From Gemmatimonadota bacterium (lineage in GTDB: Bacteria > Latescibacterota > UBA2968 > GCA-2709665), in contig JAPPJY010000063.1 in assembly GCA_028874335.1 (NCBI GenBank), positions 1 to 64,000 of the forward strand: DNA of 64,000 nucleotides, read 5' to 3'. A program made the translations under genes and the position numbers. Shown piece by piece: positions 44,636 through 53,993 of the stretch; position 1 is the first letter of the stretch, and each line of letters begins with the position of its first letter. The notes below the pieces were generated by a model. The model made no database searches. It was given only the letters and a program-made list of their open reading frames with translations, and was not told where the DNA came from.

Positions 44636-46333
44636 ATGAACTTCAACACGACCAACAACACTTTCCGCCAGCTAATGGGAAATGGGCTGAGCTATCGTGT
44701 CCCAAAGTTTCAGCGTGACTACTCCTGGGGCCTCGACGAATGGGACGACCTCTGGCAGGACATTGTTGCGCTTTTCGGCGAGGACCCTGAGCCCGCTCAT
44801 TACATGGGCTATTTGGTCCTACAATCGGCCGACAGTCGTTCATTTGACATTATCGACGGTCAGCAGCGAATGACCACGTTTAGCTTGTTGATGTTGGCGG
44901 CGGTAGCGCATCTGGTTGAGCTTGCTCCGCCGGATGATCCGACGGATCCACAATATCGGCGTGCCGAGCAGTTGCGGGGCAATTACATCAGGGACCTGGA
45001 TCCGGTAAGCCTGGTATCGCGATCCAAACTGACGCTGAATCGCCATAACGACCGGTTTTACCAGAATTACTTGGTCCCGTTGGAACACCTTCCGCAGAGA
45101 GGTCTTAACGCCTCCGAACATTTGCTGCGTCGCGCTTTCCTCTGGTTCAGGGAGCGTGTCAAGGAACATTCGGGAAACGACGGCGAATCTGTGGCGCGTT
45201 TTGTTGATGCTACAGTCGATAAACTGTTCTTTACGATCATTACCGTGACAGACGAATTTAACGCCTTCAAAGTATTCGAGACGCTGAATGCCAGGGGTGT
45301 ACGCTTGTCCGCAACGGATTTACTTAAGAATTACTTATTTTCCGTCGTTTCACGCGGGAATCCGCACGAATCGGAGCTCAATAACCTTGAAGATCGATGG
45401 GAGGGTATTGTCGGGCTGCTGGGCAGTGAGAGCTTTCCCGAATTCTTACGGGTGTTTTGGAATAGCCGTAACAGGCTTGTACGTAAATCCGATCTGTTCA
45501 AGACAATTCGCGGTGCGATCATGGACAAGTCGCAGGCCTTCAAGCTCATCCGGGATATGGATCAACACACACGGGTATACACGGCGTTACGGGGCCCGGA
45601 AGACGAATTGTGGACCAGTACCGAACGTGTTAATCTTGCTCAATTGCAGATGTTCAACGTTCGGCAGCCCATGGCGCTATTGTTGGCAGCGTTCGCGCGT
45701 TTTGCAGAAAACGAACGGAGTGAGTTCACCAGGCTCCTGCGAGCGATAGCCGTCGTGTCATTTCGCTACAATGTGATTTGCAGTCGTCAGAGCAATGAGC
45801 AGGAGGTCGTCTACAATCAAATTGCACGAGAGATATCAGAGGGACGTGTGGTCGATGCGGTGTCTGCGATTGAGGAGCTTCGACGCGTCTATCCGAACGA
45901 CGGCGAATTCAAAGCAGCGTTCGAGGAGAAAGCGTTGCGGACTACCAGCAGCCGCAACAATAAGGTAGCCCGCTTTGTTCTGTGCCAATTGGAAGAAAAG
46001 CTGTCCGGGAAGGGACCTGATTTCGAGAGCGCGAGATACGGTATCGAACATGTGCTGCCCGAGAATCCCGGTCATGGCTGGGAGCAGTTTGAGGACCGGC
46101 AAAGAGACGCGGCCACCTACCGTCTCGGAAACATGACCCTCATGGCGACAAGTGACAATCGCAAAGTCGGAAACGCGGGGTTCGACGAGAAGCGGGTGGC
46201 ATATGCTCGAAGTCAATTTGCGATTACCTGCAAAATAGCACGGGATTTTGACACATGGACTGTAGATAAAATACGTTCGCGCCAAGTCTGGATGGCGAAA
46301 CAGGCTACGAGTATATGGCGGATTAATCTTTGA
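44636..46333 (+). CDS. DUF262-DUF1524 protein (GmrSD-type restriction/defence)
   Basis: 565 residues; ATG with GGAGG ten bases upstream. N-terminal DUF262 domain: YRVPKFQRDYSW (about 20-31) and FDIIDGQQRMTTF (about 70-82), the NTP-binding/ParB-like motif. C-terminal DUF1524 HNH-like nuclease (about 455-565): YGIEHVLPENPG with the catalytic His, TYRLGNMTLMA and the closing W...I..R..W. Single-chain GmrSD proteins are type IV enzymes that cut modified phage DNA; other DUF262-DUF1524 proteins act in other anti-phage systems. Codon use is visibly more AT-rich than in the core genes, suggesting transfer. Confidence 0.88.
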   Translation: MNFNTTNNTFRQLMGNGLSYRVPKFQRDYSWGLDEWDDLWQDIVALFGEDPEPAHYMGYLVLQSADSRSFDIIDGQQRMTTFSLLMLAAVAHLVELAPPDDPTDPQYRRAEQLRGNYIRDLDPVSLVSRSKLTLNRHNDRFYQNYLVPLEHLPQRGLNASEHLLRRAFLWFRERVKEHSGNDGESVARFVDATVDKLFFTIITVTDEFNAFKVFETLNARGVRLSATDLLKNYLFSVVSRGNPHESELNNLEDRWEGIVGLLGSESFPEFLRVFWNSRNRLVRKSDLFKTIRGAIMDKSQAFKLIRDMDQHTRVYTALRGPEDELWTSTERVNLAQLQMFNVRQPMALLLAAFARFAENERSEFTRLLRAIAVVSFRYNVICSRQSNEQEVVYNQIAREISEGRVVDAVSAIEELRRVYPNDGEFKAAFEEKALRTTSSRNNKVARFVLCQLEEKLSGKGPDFESARYGIEHVLPENPGHGWEQFEDRQRDAATYRLGNMTLMATSDNRKVGNAGFDEKRVAYARSQFAITCKIARDFDTWTVDKIRSRQVWMAKQATSIWRINL

Positions 46334-46336
46334 TGT

Positions 46337-46594
46337 TTGAATCGAGCTGGACGCTCTTGGACAATGCACCTGGCCAAGGGGCTGGAGTTTCGAGCCGTTG
46401 CGGTTATGGCGTGTGACGACGAAGTGATTCCCCGGCAGGAACGAATCGAGACAGCAGCCGATCACGCCGACCTCGAGGAAGTCTACAACACGGAGAGACA
46501 CCTGTTGTATGTCGCCTGCACCCGCGCTCGTGACCACCTGATGGTTTCCGGGGTCAAGCCGGCTTCCGATTTCCTTGATGACCTTCGGGAATGA
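46337..46594 (+). pseudogene. C-terminal remnant of a UvrD/Rep-type helicase
   Basis: About 75 meaningful residues. TMHLAKGLEFRAVAVMACDD is helicase motif V, and ERHLLYVACTRARDHLMVSG is motif VI of superfamily 1A. Motifs I to IV and the first 80% or more of the protein are absent, with the DUF262 gene ending just upstream. The fragment keeps its natural stop, which overlaps the next gene (ATGA). It looks like a deletion that removed most of the helicase. Confidence 0.82.
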
Positions 46595-47322
46595 TGTCAT
46601 TGGCGGGGAATTTGCGTCGTTGCATCTGGCACAGTGTGATAGAGAACCACGAAAGCGAGAAGGATATGGCGGAAAAAAGAGCCGGTCTTCCGTACGTCTG
46701 GGTGACCTGGCTGACGAAGTTGCTTACCGGAGAAGCGTCATGCGAGTGGGCGGGTTGGTTTCAAGCCCAGCACGACAGAAAGACGTGGACTGCGGTGCCG
46801 GATGATTTCGATGCGACGACGTGGCAGATCGAACATACGGCGGCGAGGAATAAATATCAGGCAATGCTGGAAGATGAGGGCTTTGACGTGTCAACCGAGT
46901 CTCAGAATTCGTTCCACCTCAAGGGGAGGACGGCGACGGTTGGGGGAAAGCCTGATTTGATCGCGGTGAAGGGAAGTCGCGGCCTGATTGCAGATATCAA
47001 AACGGGTCAACCCCGGACTTCGGATCACGTTCAGGTCATGCTCTATATGTACGCCGTTCCGAAAGCATTTCCTGCCAGATACAAAGAGGTTGTATTCGAG
47101 GGGCGGGTTGTCTATGGAGAGCGGGAGGTCCCGGTCCCATCATCGGCTGTTGACGGTAAATTCATCGAGCGATTTGCGGAGTTAATCGGAAGGTTGGCGT
47201 CGAACAAACCGGCCAGAAAAGTCCCGAGCTATGGAGAATGCGGGTTTTGCAGGATTCCTGTGAGCGAATGCCCTGAGCGAGCGGACAGCGACACTCCTGC
47301 CGCAGAAGTTGACGACTTTTGA
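46591..47322 (+). CDS. PD-(D/E)XK nuclease with Cas4/AddB-like cysteines
   Basis: 243 residues from the ATG overlapping the helicase remnant stop; a start at 46666 (MAEKRAGLPYVW) is also plausible. RecB-family nuclease core: GGKPDLIAV (Asp122), GLIADIKTGQ (Asp135, Lys137) and QVMLYMY (Gln148...Tyr152, the QxxxY motif). Cys51 (GEASCEW) plus three C-terminal Cys (217, 220, 227 in ECGFCRIPVSECPER) match the one-plus-three layout that holds a [4Fe-4S] cluster in Cas4 and AddB. No cas genes are here. It was probably the nuclease partner of the lost helicase. Confidence 0.78.
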   Translation: MMSLAGNLRRCIWHSVIENHESEKDMAEKRAGLPYVWVTWLTKLLTGEASCEWAGWFQAQHDRKTWTAVPDDFDATTWQIEHTAARNKYQAMLEDEGFDVSTESQNSFHLKGRTATVGGKPDLIAVKGSRGLIADIKTGQPRTSDHVQVMLYMYAVPKAFPARYKEVVFEGRVVYGEREVPVPSSAVDGKFIERFAELIGRLASNKPARKVPSYGECGFCRIPVSECPERADSDTPAAEVDDF

Positions 47323-47363
47323 CCCTGGAAAAACAAGGCGCCAATTCAGGTCCAAAGATCAAA

Positions 47364-47393
47364 GAGGGAGCCGATGGAGACTTCGGCTCCCTC
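47364..47393 (-). terminator. terminator downstream of tRNA-Ile, possibly bidirectional
   Basis: Stem GAGGGAGCCGA / TCGGCTCCCTC (11 bp), loop about 8. On minus a short TTT tract follows (CTTTGATCTTTGG), 10-40 bp after the tRNA 3' end. It also stands 40 bp past the nuclease stop on plus, where the U tract is weaker. Confidence 0.7.
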
Positions 47394-47403
47394 CTGTGTG
47401 TTC

Positions 47404-47480
47404 TGGTGGGCCCTGCAGGACTCGAACCTGCGACCAACGGATTATGAGTCCGCCGCTCTAACCAGCTGAGCTAAGGGCCC
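47404..47480 (-). tRNA. tRNA-Ile (CAU anticodon, lysidine type), CCA encoded
   Basis: 77 bases including an encoded CCA. The acceptor stem GGGCCCT / AGGGCCC is a perfect 7 bp. The anticodon loop is CTCATAA, so the anticodon is CAU. The T arm GCAGG-TTCGAGT-CCTGC is intact. The 5' half (TTAGCTCAGCTGGTTAGAGC) and the general sequence are close to E. coli ileX-type tRNA-Ile2, whose C34 is modified to lysidine to read AUA. An elongator Met identity is less likely. Its 3' end faces the defence-like patch. Confidence 0.88.
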
Positions 47481-47491
47481 GTTAACAGGGA

Positions 47492-47519
47492 AATCTACAC
47501 GAAATGGGGGAAAGGACAA
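47492..47519 (-). promoter_or_regulatory. promoter of tRNA-Ile
   Basis: Read on minus: TTGTCC (47514-47519), 16 bp, TAGATT (47492-47497), 12 bp before the mature tRNA 5' end. The short distance suits a tRNA gene. The -35 is not consensus. Confidence 0.45.
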
Positions 47520-47530
47520 GGGTTTTATGG

Positions 47531-49345
47531 TCAATGCGGCGCTGTTTCGGTTTGCGCCTGCCTGCCTGCGAACAGTTCCTTTCGTTGACGGGTGAGATCC
47601 TTGTGTTCGGCCATCAAGGCCATCGGATCTGTCCCGCCTCCCGCCGCGCGCAACCGCGTCTCAACGGCCGTGATTCGGGTGTCGAGGGCTTTGAGTTGCA
47701 TTCTGGTAAGATAATCCTGCAGCGGTATCCGCCCTTCCGGGTCGAGGATGCCGGTTTCCATGGATAGCGCGGATACGATGCCGGCCAGTTCGGCGTCCTC
47801 GCAACGATTCAGCAGCGACGCGGCTGACGCCGTCCGACCCTCCTTTCGCGCCGTCGCGATCATTCCAGAGATACGCCTGTACATACTGTTGGTAAAGTGA
47901 CGTGTGTCAATTTGCTCAAGCACCTTGTCTGCCGTGGAATCGTCGGCCATCATCAGTGTGATGAGCTCCCGTTCCATGCGAGGGCCGGGCTCGAACGACG
48001 ACGATCGAGAATCTGCATCCCTGTCTGCCGGGTTGCGCCCGGTTTGCCGGTAACGGGCGGCTCGCCGCACCGCGTCGATGACAATCGCTTCCTCGATCCC
48101 CAGCTTCTGCGCGGCTTCCTGGATCAGAAAGCCCCGCCGGGCGCTGTCCTTCGCCTGTGCGATGATTTCCGATACGGTCCTGACGGCGCGTGTCTTGCCG
48201 TCCGAAGTGGACAGGTCATCCCGCGACCGGACCCAATCGAAGAGAAAATCCATCAGTGGCGCGGCGGAATCGGTCAGTTCATTAAAGCCGTCGGAACCCC
48301 GCTGCCGCACGAAGCTGTCCGGGTCCTCGCCGCCGACCAGCGTGACGACTCGAATATCCAGTTCGGACGACATCATCGCCCCGATTCCGCGAACGGCAGC
48401 GGCGGTACCCGCGTCATCGCCGTCAAAAACGAGCACGGCCTGGTCCGCATACCGCTTCAGCAGGCGCGCGTGTTCCTGCGTGAGTGCGGTCCCTGAAGAC
48501 GCGACAACGTTGCGGACGTCGAACTGATCCAGGGCGACCACGTCCATATATCCCTCGACCACAACCGCCGACCGGGTTGAACGGATCGGTTCCCGGTTTT
48601 TCCAGAGGCCGTAGAGCGTGGCGCTCTTGTTGTAGATGGGGGTCTCGGGCGAGTTCAGGTACTTGGGCTGCTGCTCGGGATCGAGGGCGCGGGCGCCGAA
48701 CGCCACCGTCCTTCCCGTGTGCGATTCGATGGGGAAGATCACTCGGTCGCGAAAGCGGTCGTAGTATCCGCCGTTCTCACGGGCCACAGCCAGCCCCGTC
48801 CGTTCGAGCATCTGCGCGCTGTACCCGCGTCGGCCCGCCACGCCGAGCAGTCCGTCCCACGCCTTGGTGGCGTAACCCAGCGAAAAGGCTTCCATCACGG
48901 ATTCGGACACGCCACGGCCCAAAAGGTATTCACGGGCGCTCTCGCCGGACGGGTGGCGCATCAGCATGTGGCGGAAGTATTTCTTCGCGAATTCGACCGT
49001 TCTGTAAAGCTCGTCATTCGTGTCCTTTTCCGCGGGACTTCCGGATTCGGATTCGGGCAGGACGATTCCGACCTGATTCGCGAGTTTGCGCACGGATTCA
49101 ACAAAACTGATGCGTTCGAGATCCATCAGGAATCTGAAGGCATTTCCGCCTGCGCCGCAGGAGAAACACTTGTAGATCTGTTTCTCCTGTGAGACATTCA
49201 GGGAGGGCGTCCGGTCGTCGTGAAACGGGCAGAGGCCCAGAAAGCTTTTGCCGCGCTTGCTGAGCGCGACAAATTCCGATATGACGTCGACGATGTCCAC
49301 CGAGTCGCGGACCTGTTCGACGGTATCTTCAGGAATGCGGGCCAT
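47531..49345 (-). CDS. dnaG: DNA primase
   Basis: 604 residues from ATG 49345 (ARIPEDTVEQVRDSVDIVDV); the open frame further 5' is not coding. The zinc-binding domain has CPFHDDRTPS and KCFSCGAGG (Cys39, His42, Cys60, Cys63). The TOPRIM core has VVVEGYMDVVAL and VFDGDDAGTAA. A C-terminal helicase-binding region follows. It makes RNA primers for replication. rpoD, often its neighbour, is not adjacent here. Confidence 0.96.
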   Translation of the reverse strand: MARIPEDTVEQVRDSVDIVDVISEFVALSKRGKSFLGLCPFHDDRTPSLNVSQEKQIYKCFSCGAGGNAFRFLMDLERISFVESVRKLANQVGIVLPESESGSPAEKDTNDELYRTVEFAKKYFRHMLMRHPSGESAREYLLGRGVSESVMEAFSLGYATKAWDGLLGVAGRRGYSAQMLERTGLAVARENGGYYDRFRDRVIFPIESHTGRTVAFGARALDPEQQPKYLNSPETPIYNKSATLYGLWKNREPIRSTRSAVVVEGYMDVVALDQFDVRNVVASSGTALTQEHARLLKRYADQAVLVFDGDDAGTAAAVRGIGAMMSSELDIRVVTLVGGEDPDSFVRQRGSDGFNELTDSAAPLMDFLFDWVRSRDDLSTSDGKTRAVRTVSEIIAQAKDSARRGFLIQEAAQKLGIEEAIVIDAVRRAARYRQTGRNPADRDADSRSSSFEPGPRMERELITLMMADDSTADKVLEQIDTRHFTNSMYRRISGMIATARKEGRTASAASLLNRCEDAELAGIVSALSMETGILDPEGRIPLQDYLTRMQLKALDTRITAVETRLRAAGGGTDPMALMAEHKDLTRQRKELFAGRQAQTETAPH

Positions 49346-49461
49346 AGCGGATTCCCGATCGGTTTGGAACGAAAACAGCGTTGCGGAAGGTAAGCGTGTT
49401 GTAGGCTTCGCGAACCTGGTGTGGGGGAAGTGCGGATCGTCAGCGCGGGCGTATCCGGCGT

Positions 49462-51414
49462 TCAGGCATCCACCCAGCGGTTGTCTTCCCTGATCAGCTC
49501 GACCAGTTCGTCCACGGCGACGGCGGTTGGGATGTTTCGCTTGACGATGTCCTTGCCGCGGTAGAGCGTGATCCGGCCGGGGCCGCTGCCGACGTACCCG
49601 TAGTCCGCGTCGGCCATTTCGCCTGGACCGTTCACGATACATCCCATAATGCCGATCTTGACGCCTTTCAGGTGGTCGGTGCGTCCGCGGATAAGGGCGG
49701 TGGTCTCCTGAAGGTCGAACAGGGTGCGGCCGCAGGAGGGGCAGGAGATATACTCGGTTTTCGAGATGCGGGTGCGAGTCGCCTGCAGGATACCGAATCC
49801 GAGGCGGTTGAGGTCTCCGGGTCCGACGTCCGGCGATACCAGCCATATGCCGTCGCCGATGCCGTCTGTCAGCAACCCGCCGGTGTCAATCGCGGCGTGA
49901 AGGATGAGCGCGTCGTCGTCGATGCCTTCGTATTCGCGTTTAAGCACGACGGGAATATGGATGTCGCGCTCGACGAACTCAGCCAGAACGCGGCGCAGGT
50001 CCGGCATCGCGTGGATATTGTCCGTACGCAGGACAAGCGCGCAGTTGGCGGCCGTCCGCAGCATATCCAGGGCGTCCGCGTCGACGTCATCGGGTTCGGC
50101 AAGCACGAAATTCAGGCGTTCTGACCGATATGGAACCTCCCGAAAGGTGGCCAGATCGAACAGGGGATAGGCGTTCGGCGCCCCGCGCCGGTCACGCCAA
50201 GCATCGTGGTCCAGGATCTTGCCGAGTGTGCCCGGGAGGCCGAAGCCGATATCCCGGTTGCCCAGATAGATGAAGTCGGGCGCCATGTCCGCGATATTCC
50301 ATTTGTCCAGCGTCGCGTCGTATTGATAGCCGATGGAGGACAGGCAGGCCGGTGATTGCAATTCGCCCGGGGAGAGGATTACAACCGGCACACTGTCGCC
50401 GCCCACCCGGTCCACGGGTTGGGTTTGACGCCGGGAATAGGCGTATGGGTCGATCGGATTTCTGACGATAGCGGGAATCGGTGGATGCCCCGGTCTGGCC
50501 TGGTACCTTTCGACGAGACGGATACACACGGGAATCTCGGCTTCGGGCTCTTCCGTCAGGGAGACGCGAATGGTGTCGCCCAGACCGTCTTCCAGGAGCG
50601 CTCCGATGCCCACGGCGGACTTGACGCGGCCGTCTTCGCCGTCGCCGGCCTCGGTAACGCCAAGGTGAAGGGGATAGTTGAAGCCCTCGGCTTCCATGCG
50701 ATTGACCAGCAGCCGGTAGGCCTGTATCATCACCTGGGGATTGCTGGCTTTCATGGACAGGACAATGTCGTGGTAGTCCAGGTCGGCGCAGATGCGCGTG
50801 AATTCAAGTGCCGATTCGACCATTCCCAATGGCGTGTCGCCGAACCGGCTCATGATGCGGTCCGAGAGGGAGCCGTGGTTGGCGCCGATACGCATCGCGG
50901 TGCCGTATGTTTTACAGATGTTGACCAGCGGCGTGAATTTTTCCCGGATGCGTTCGATCTCTGCGGCGTATTGCGCGTCGGTATACTCTACGATCTGGAA
51001 TTTCTTTTTGTCCGCGTAGTTGCCGGGGTTGACCCTCACTTTTTCCACGATACGCGCGGCGATTTCCGCCGCATTGGGCGTGAAGTGAATGTCGGCGATC
51101 AACGGGGCGACGTACCCCCTGGCCCGGAGTTCGTTCCGTATGGCCTCGAGGTTGCGCGCCTCGTTCTGGCTGGGCGCGGTGATGCGTACGTAATCCGCAC
51201 CTGCCTCGATGATCCTGATGGACTGTTCAACCGTGGCGAGCGTGTCCATGGTGTCCGTCGTCGTCATGGACTGGACCCGTATGGGATTGTCCCCGCCAAG
51301 CGGAATATGGCCTATGGACACTTCCCTCGTCCGGTACCGGCTGTACTCGGTGAGACTGTTGCAGTACTTCCCGGGGTCGGTCTGCAGGTTGGTAATCAGC
51401 ATCGGCAGGTTCAC
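49462..51414 (-). CDS. ispG: 4-hydroxy-3-methylbut-2-enyl diphosphate synthase, long form
   Basis: 650 residues, GTG start (an ATG at 51402 is also possible). The N-terminal barrel has IPLGGDNPIRVQSMTTTDT. The C-terminal [4Fe-4S] domain has SCPSCGRTLFDLQETTA and IMGCIVNGPGEMADADYGYV. Between them lies an insert of about 250 residues typical of the long IspG of plants, Chlamydiae and Bacteroidetes-related bacteria, where the middle domain is a second barrel-like module. It makes HMBPP in the non-mevalonate isoprenoid pathway. Confidence 0.95.
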   Translation of the reverse strand: MNLPMLITNLQTDPGKYCNSLTEYSRYRTREVSIGHIPLGGDNPIRVQSMTTTDTMDTLATVEQSIRIIEAGADYVRITAPSQNEARNLEAIRNELRARGYVAPLIADIHFTPNAAEIAARIVEKVRVNPGNYADKKKFQIVEYTDAQYAAEIERIREKFTPLVNICKTYGTAMRIGANHGSLSDRIMSRFGDTPLGMVESALEFTRICADLDYHDIVLSMKASNPQVMIQAYRLLVNRMEAEGFNYPLHLGVTEAGDGEDGRVKSAVGIGALLEDGLGDTIRVSLTEEPEAEIPVCIRLVERYQARPGHPPIPAIVRNPIDPYAYSRRQTQPVDRVGGDSVPVVILSPGELQSPACLSSIGYQYDATLDKWNIADMAPDFIYLGNRDIGFGLPGTLGKILDHDAWRDRRGAPNAYPLFDLATFREVPYRSERLNFVLAEPDDVDADALDMLRTAANCALVLRTDNIHAMPDLRRVLAEFVERDIHIPVVLKREYEGIDDDALILHAAIDTGGLLTDGIGDGIWLVSPDVGPGDLNRLGFGILQATRTRISKTEYISCPSCGRTLFDLQETTALIRGRTDHLKGVKIGIMGCIVNGPGEMADADYGYVGSGPGRITLYRGKDIVKRNIPTAVAVDELVELIREDNRWVDA

Positions 51415-51547
51415 ATTAAGGGCGGAATTCGGGGCTTGAATCCTTCACGGTACTAATATAGACGAAACCCCGTGAAGTGTCAATCTGCGCCGGATTGGAA
51501 ACCGAATACCGCGGCGGTGCGGTGTTGTCTTGCGGCGCTGGGCGCTT

Positions 51548-53920
51548 TCAGGGATCCAGGTCGAGTGCGATCACCGTGACGCCTGCACCGCCTTCGTTTT
51601 GCAGACCCAGGCGCTGGGACTTGATAAGTTCGTGTTCGCGGAGATGGGCGCCGATCGCCCGGCGAAGGGCGCCTGTGCCCTTGCCATGGATCACCGCCGC
51701 GCGCTCCATGCCGGCCAGGTAGAGATCATCGATGTATTTGTCGACGGTTTCCACCGCCTCGTCCACGGTCATTCCTCTCAGGTCCACTTCCCCGGAAACG
51801 GCGTCGCGCCTGACCTGCGCGAAACGGGCGGAATCCGAGGCGGCCTCTACGGTCGGTTCCACGAATTCGAGATCTTCCCGACGTGCCTGCATGCGCAACT
51901 TGCCGATTTCCACCGGTACGCGCGATCCCTCGTTCCGTCCATCCGCCACGATACCTTCCTTACCGAGGCTTCGAACTAGGACGCGGCATCCTGGCTCAAG
52001 TTTTGACGCAGGTGTATCCGGCTCCTCTACAGCGGTCGTCAATGTGCGCCGCGCCCGCTCGACCTCGGCTCGGGCTTTCTTGATTGAGTCCCTGTCGGCG
52101 TTACGTCGTCTGAGTTCGGAAACGGTGCGTTCGATGAGCGCATTGGCGCCATCCAGAATGCGCCGGGCCTCGTCCTCGGCGCCACGCTTGAGTTCACGCT
52201 CGCGTTCCTCCACTTCCTTGAGGCGGCCGGTATACTCCGCTTTCAGACGTTCCATTTCACGTCGGACGGACCGCGCGCGATCCAGTTCCTCGTTGTAGTG
52301 CCGGTACGTGTCATCGATGTCCGCGATAAGGGCTTCCATTCGGCCGATGTCGCTTCCGGCAATGCGCCTGGCTTCGGCGACGATAGCTGACGGCATCTGA
52401 AGCCGGCGCGCGATTTCGAAGGCATAGCTGCTGCCCGGCATGTTGAGACGAAGCCGAAAGGTGGGCGTCAGCGTATCCGCGTCGAAGGCCATGGAACCGT
52501 TGGCCATCCCCTCCGTGCGGTGCGCGAATGCCTTGAGCGCGCCGTGATGGGTCGTGGCCACTGTCCTGCAGCCCCGTTCCGTAAGCGTACCCAGCAGGGC
52601 CATCGCCAGTGCCGCTCCCTGGTCGGGGTCGGTGCTGGCGCCCACTTCGTCCAGAAGCACAAGGGACCTGGCTTCGGCATGGGTGGTGACCTCAACCAGA
52701 TTCGCCACGTGAGAGGAGAACGTGCTGAGGTCGTTCTCGATGGACTGCGCATCTCCGATGTCGGCAAAGACACCGGTAAAGACCGGAAACTGCGAATGTT
52801 CCGCTGCCGGCACAGGCAACCCGGCCTGAGCCATCAGCGCGAGGAGGCCGACGGTTTTGAGCGCGACGGTCTTGCCGCCGGCGTTCGGGCCGGTCAGGAC
52901 GAGGCTGCGTACGCCGTCGTTATCCATTGCAAGGCTGAGCGGGACGATGGAATCGGCTCGGTCCTCACCGCTCAGCCGATAGAACAGAAGGGGATGACGC
53001 GCATCATGCAGTTCGAGGCGCCCTTCCACGTTGAAGACCGGTTCGCTGCAATGCAGTTCGCGAGAAAAGCCGGCCATTGCGTAGATGGCATCGAATCTTC
53101 CAAGAATCCGCTGGTTTTCAAGCAGGCGATCGCTTATCTGGCCCACGCACCGGGTGAGTTCGTGAAGTACGCGTCTGATCTCCTGTTGCTCGGCCAGTTC
53201 GAGTTGCCGCAGCCGGTTGTTGAGCGCCAGCGTGGCCATCGGTTCGACGAAGAGCGTGGCCCCGCTGGCAGATTGGTCGTGTACGAGGCCGTCCAGCCGG
53301 TGTTTCTGGTTTTCACGAACGGGAATGACGAAGCGTCCGTTCCGGATGGTGACCAGCCGTTCCTGCACGACGGTGTCGGGGAGCCGGCTCAGGATGCTCT
53401 CGACGGAACTGCGGATCTCGGACCGGGTGTGTTCCAGGCCCCGGCGGATCCGCTTCAGTTCGACGCTGGCGGAATCCTTGACGGTCTCCGTGGATGGATC
53501 GATGGAACGTCGAATATCTGCTTCCAGATCGGGGTGCCGGGACAACCCGGATACGAGCGCCTGGAGTCGGGGATACTTTGCCTTGCGCTTGTGGAAATAC
53601 GCCAGAAGACGGCGAGACATCCGTACGACTTCCTCAATCTCGACCAGTTCGCCGACGGTGAGCGTCGTACCGGGTACCGAGGCGGTTTCTGCCGCGGCCC
53701 TGATGTCGGGAATGCGTCCGATCGGGACGGGATCGTCATATCCGATCAGGTCCATGGTTTCGAGGACGGGGCGGAGGCGGGCTTCGATGCGATGGGGATC
53801 GTCCGCCGGGGCCAGGCCTTCGACCTCGTTTCGCCCTGCAACGGAAACCGCGCGTTCCGCGATCAGGTCGAGAATCTTATTGAATTCGAGGGCCTGGATG
53901 GTTTTGGGAGGCAGGGTCAT
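51548..53920 (-). CDS. mutS2: endonuclease MutS2
   Basis: 790 residues, typical length. Core and clamp regions come first (about 1-320). The ABC ATPase has Walker A TGPNAGGKTVALKT and SLVLLDEVGASTDPDQGAAL. A coiled coil covers about 510-620. The C-terminal Smr nuclease domain has VDLRGMTVDEAVE and VIHGKGTGALR. It acts on recombination intermediates or rescues collided ribosomes rather than classical mismatch repair. It lies 73 bp downstream of cvpA. Confidence 0.96.
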   Translation of the reverse strand: MTLPPKTIQALEFNKILDLIAERAVSVAGRNEVEGLAPADDPHRIEARLRPVLETMDLIGYDDPVPIGRIPDIRAAAETASVPGTTLTVGELVEIEEVVRMSRRLLAYFHKRKAKYPRLQALVSGLSRHPDLEADIRRSIDPSTETVKDSASVELKRIRRGLEHTRSEIRSSVESILSRLPDTVVQERLVTIRNGRFVIPVRENQKHRLDGLVHDQSASGATLFVEPMATLALNNRLRQLELAEQQEIRRVLHELTRCVGQISDRLLENQRILGRFDAIYAMAGFSRELHCSEPVFNVEGRLELHDARHPLLFYRLSGEDRADSIVPLSLAMDNDGVRSLVLTGPNAGGKTVALKTVGLLALMAQAGLPVPAAEHSQFPVFTGVFADIGDAQSIENDLSTFSSHVANLVEVTTHAEARSLVLLDEVGASTDPDQGAALAMALLGTLTERGCRTVATTHHGALKAFAHRTEGMANGSMAFDADTLTPTFRLRLNMPGSSYAFEIARRLQMPSAIVAEARRIAGSDIGRMEALIADIDDTYRHYNEELDRARSVRREMERLKAEYTGRLKEVEERERELKRGAEDEARRILDGANALIERTVSELRRRNADRDSIKKARAEVERARRTLTTAVEEPDTPASKLEPGCRVLVRSLGKEGIVADGRNEGSRVPVEIGKLRMQARREDLEFVEPTVEAASDSARFAQVRRDAVSGEVDLRGMTVDEAVETVDKYIDDLYLAGMERAAVIHGKGTGALRRAIGAHLREHELIKSQRLGLQNEGGAGVTVIALDLDP

Positions 53921-53993
53921 AGGGTCATGGCTCGGTCGGAGAAACCACGCATTGATTCAGTCGAGAATCCATCTCCTCCAGCGGGCGGCCACG

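Noticed and set aside
46591-47322. Cas4 as sign of a CRISPR locus
   Set aside because: No repeat-spacer array and no other cas genes in the window; the Fe-S nuclease sits behind a helicase remnant instead.
44308-47480. Integrated island inserted at the tRNA-Ile 3' end
   Set aside because: The tRNA 3' end faces the defence patch, but I found no second copy of the tRNA end near 43.9-44.6 kb and no integrase gene.
50356-51456. 366-residue plus-strand open frame opposite ispG
   Set aside because: Shadow of ispG; the catalytic cysteines and barrel motifs are on minus.
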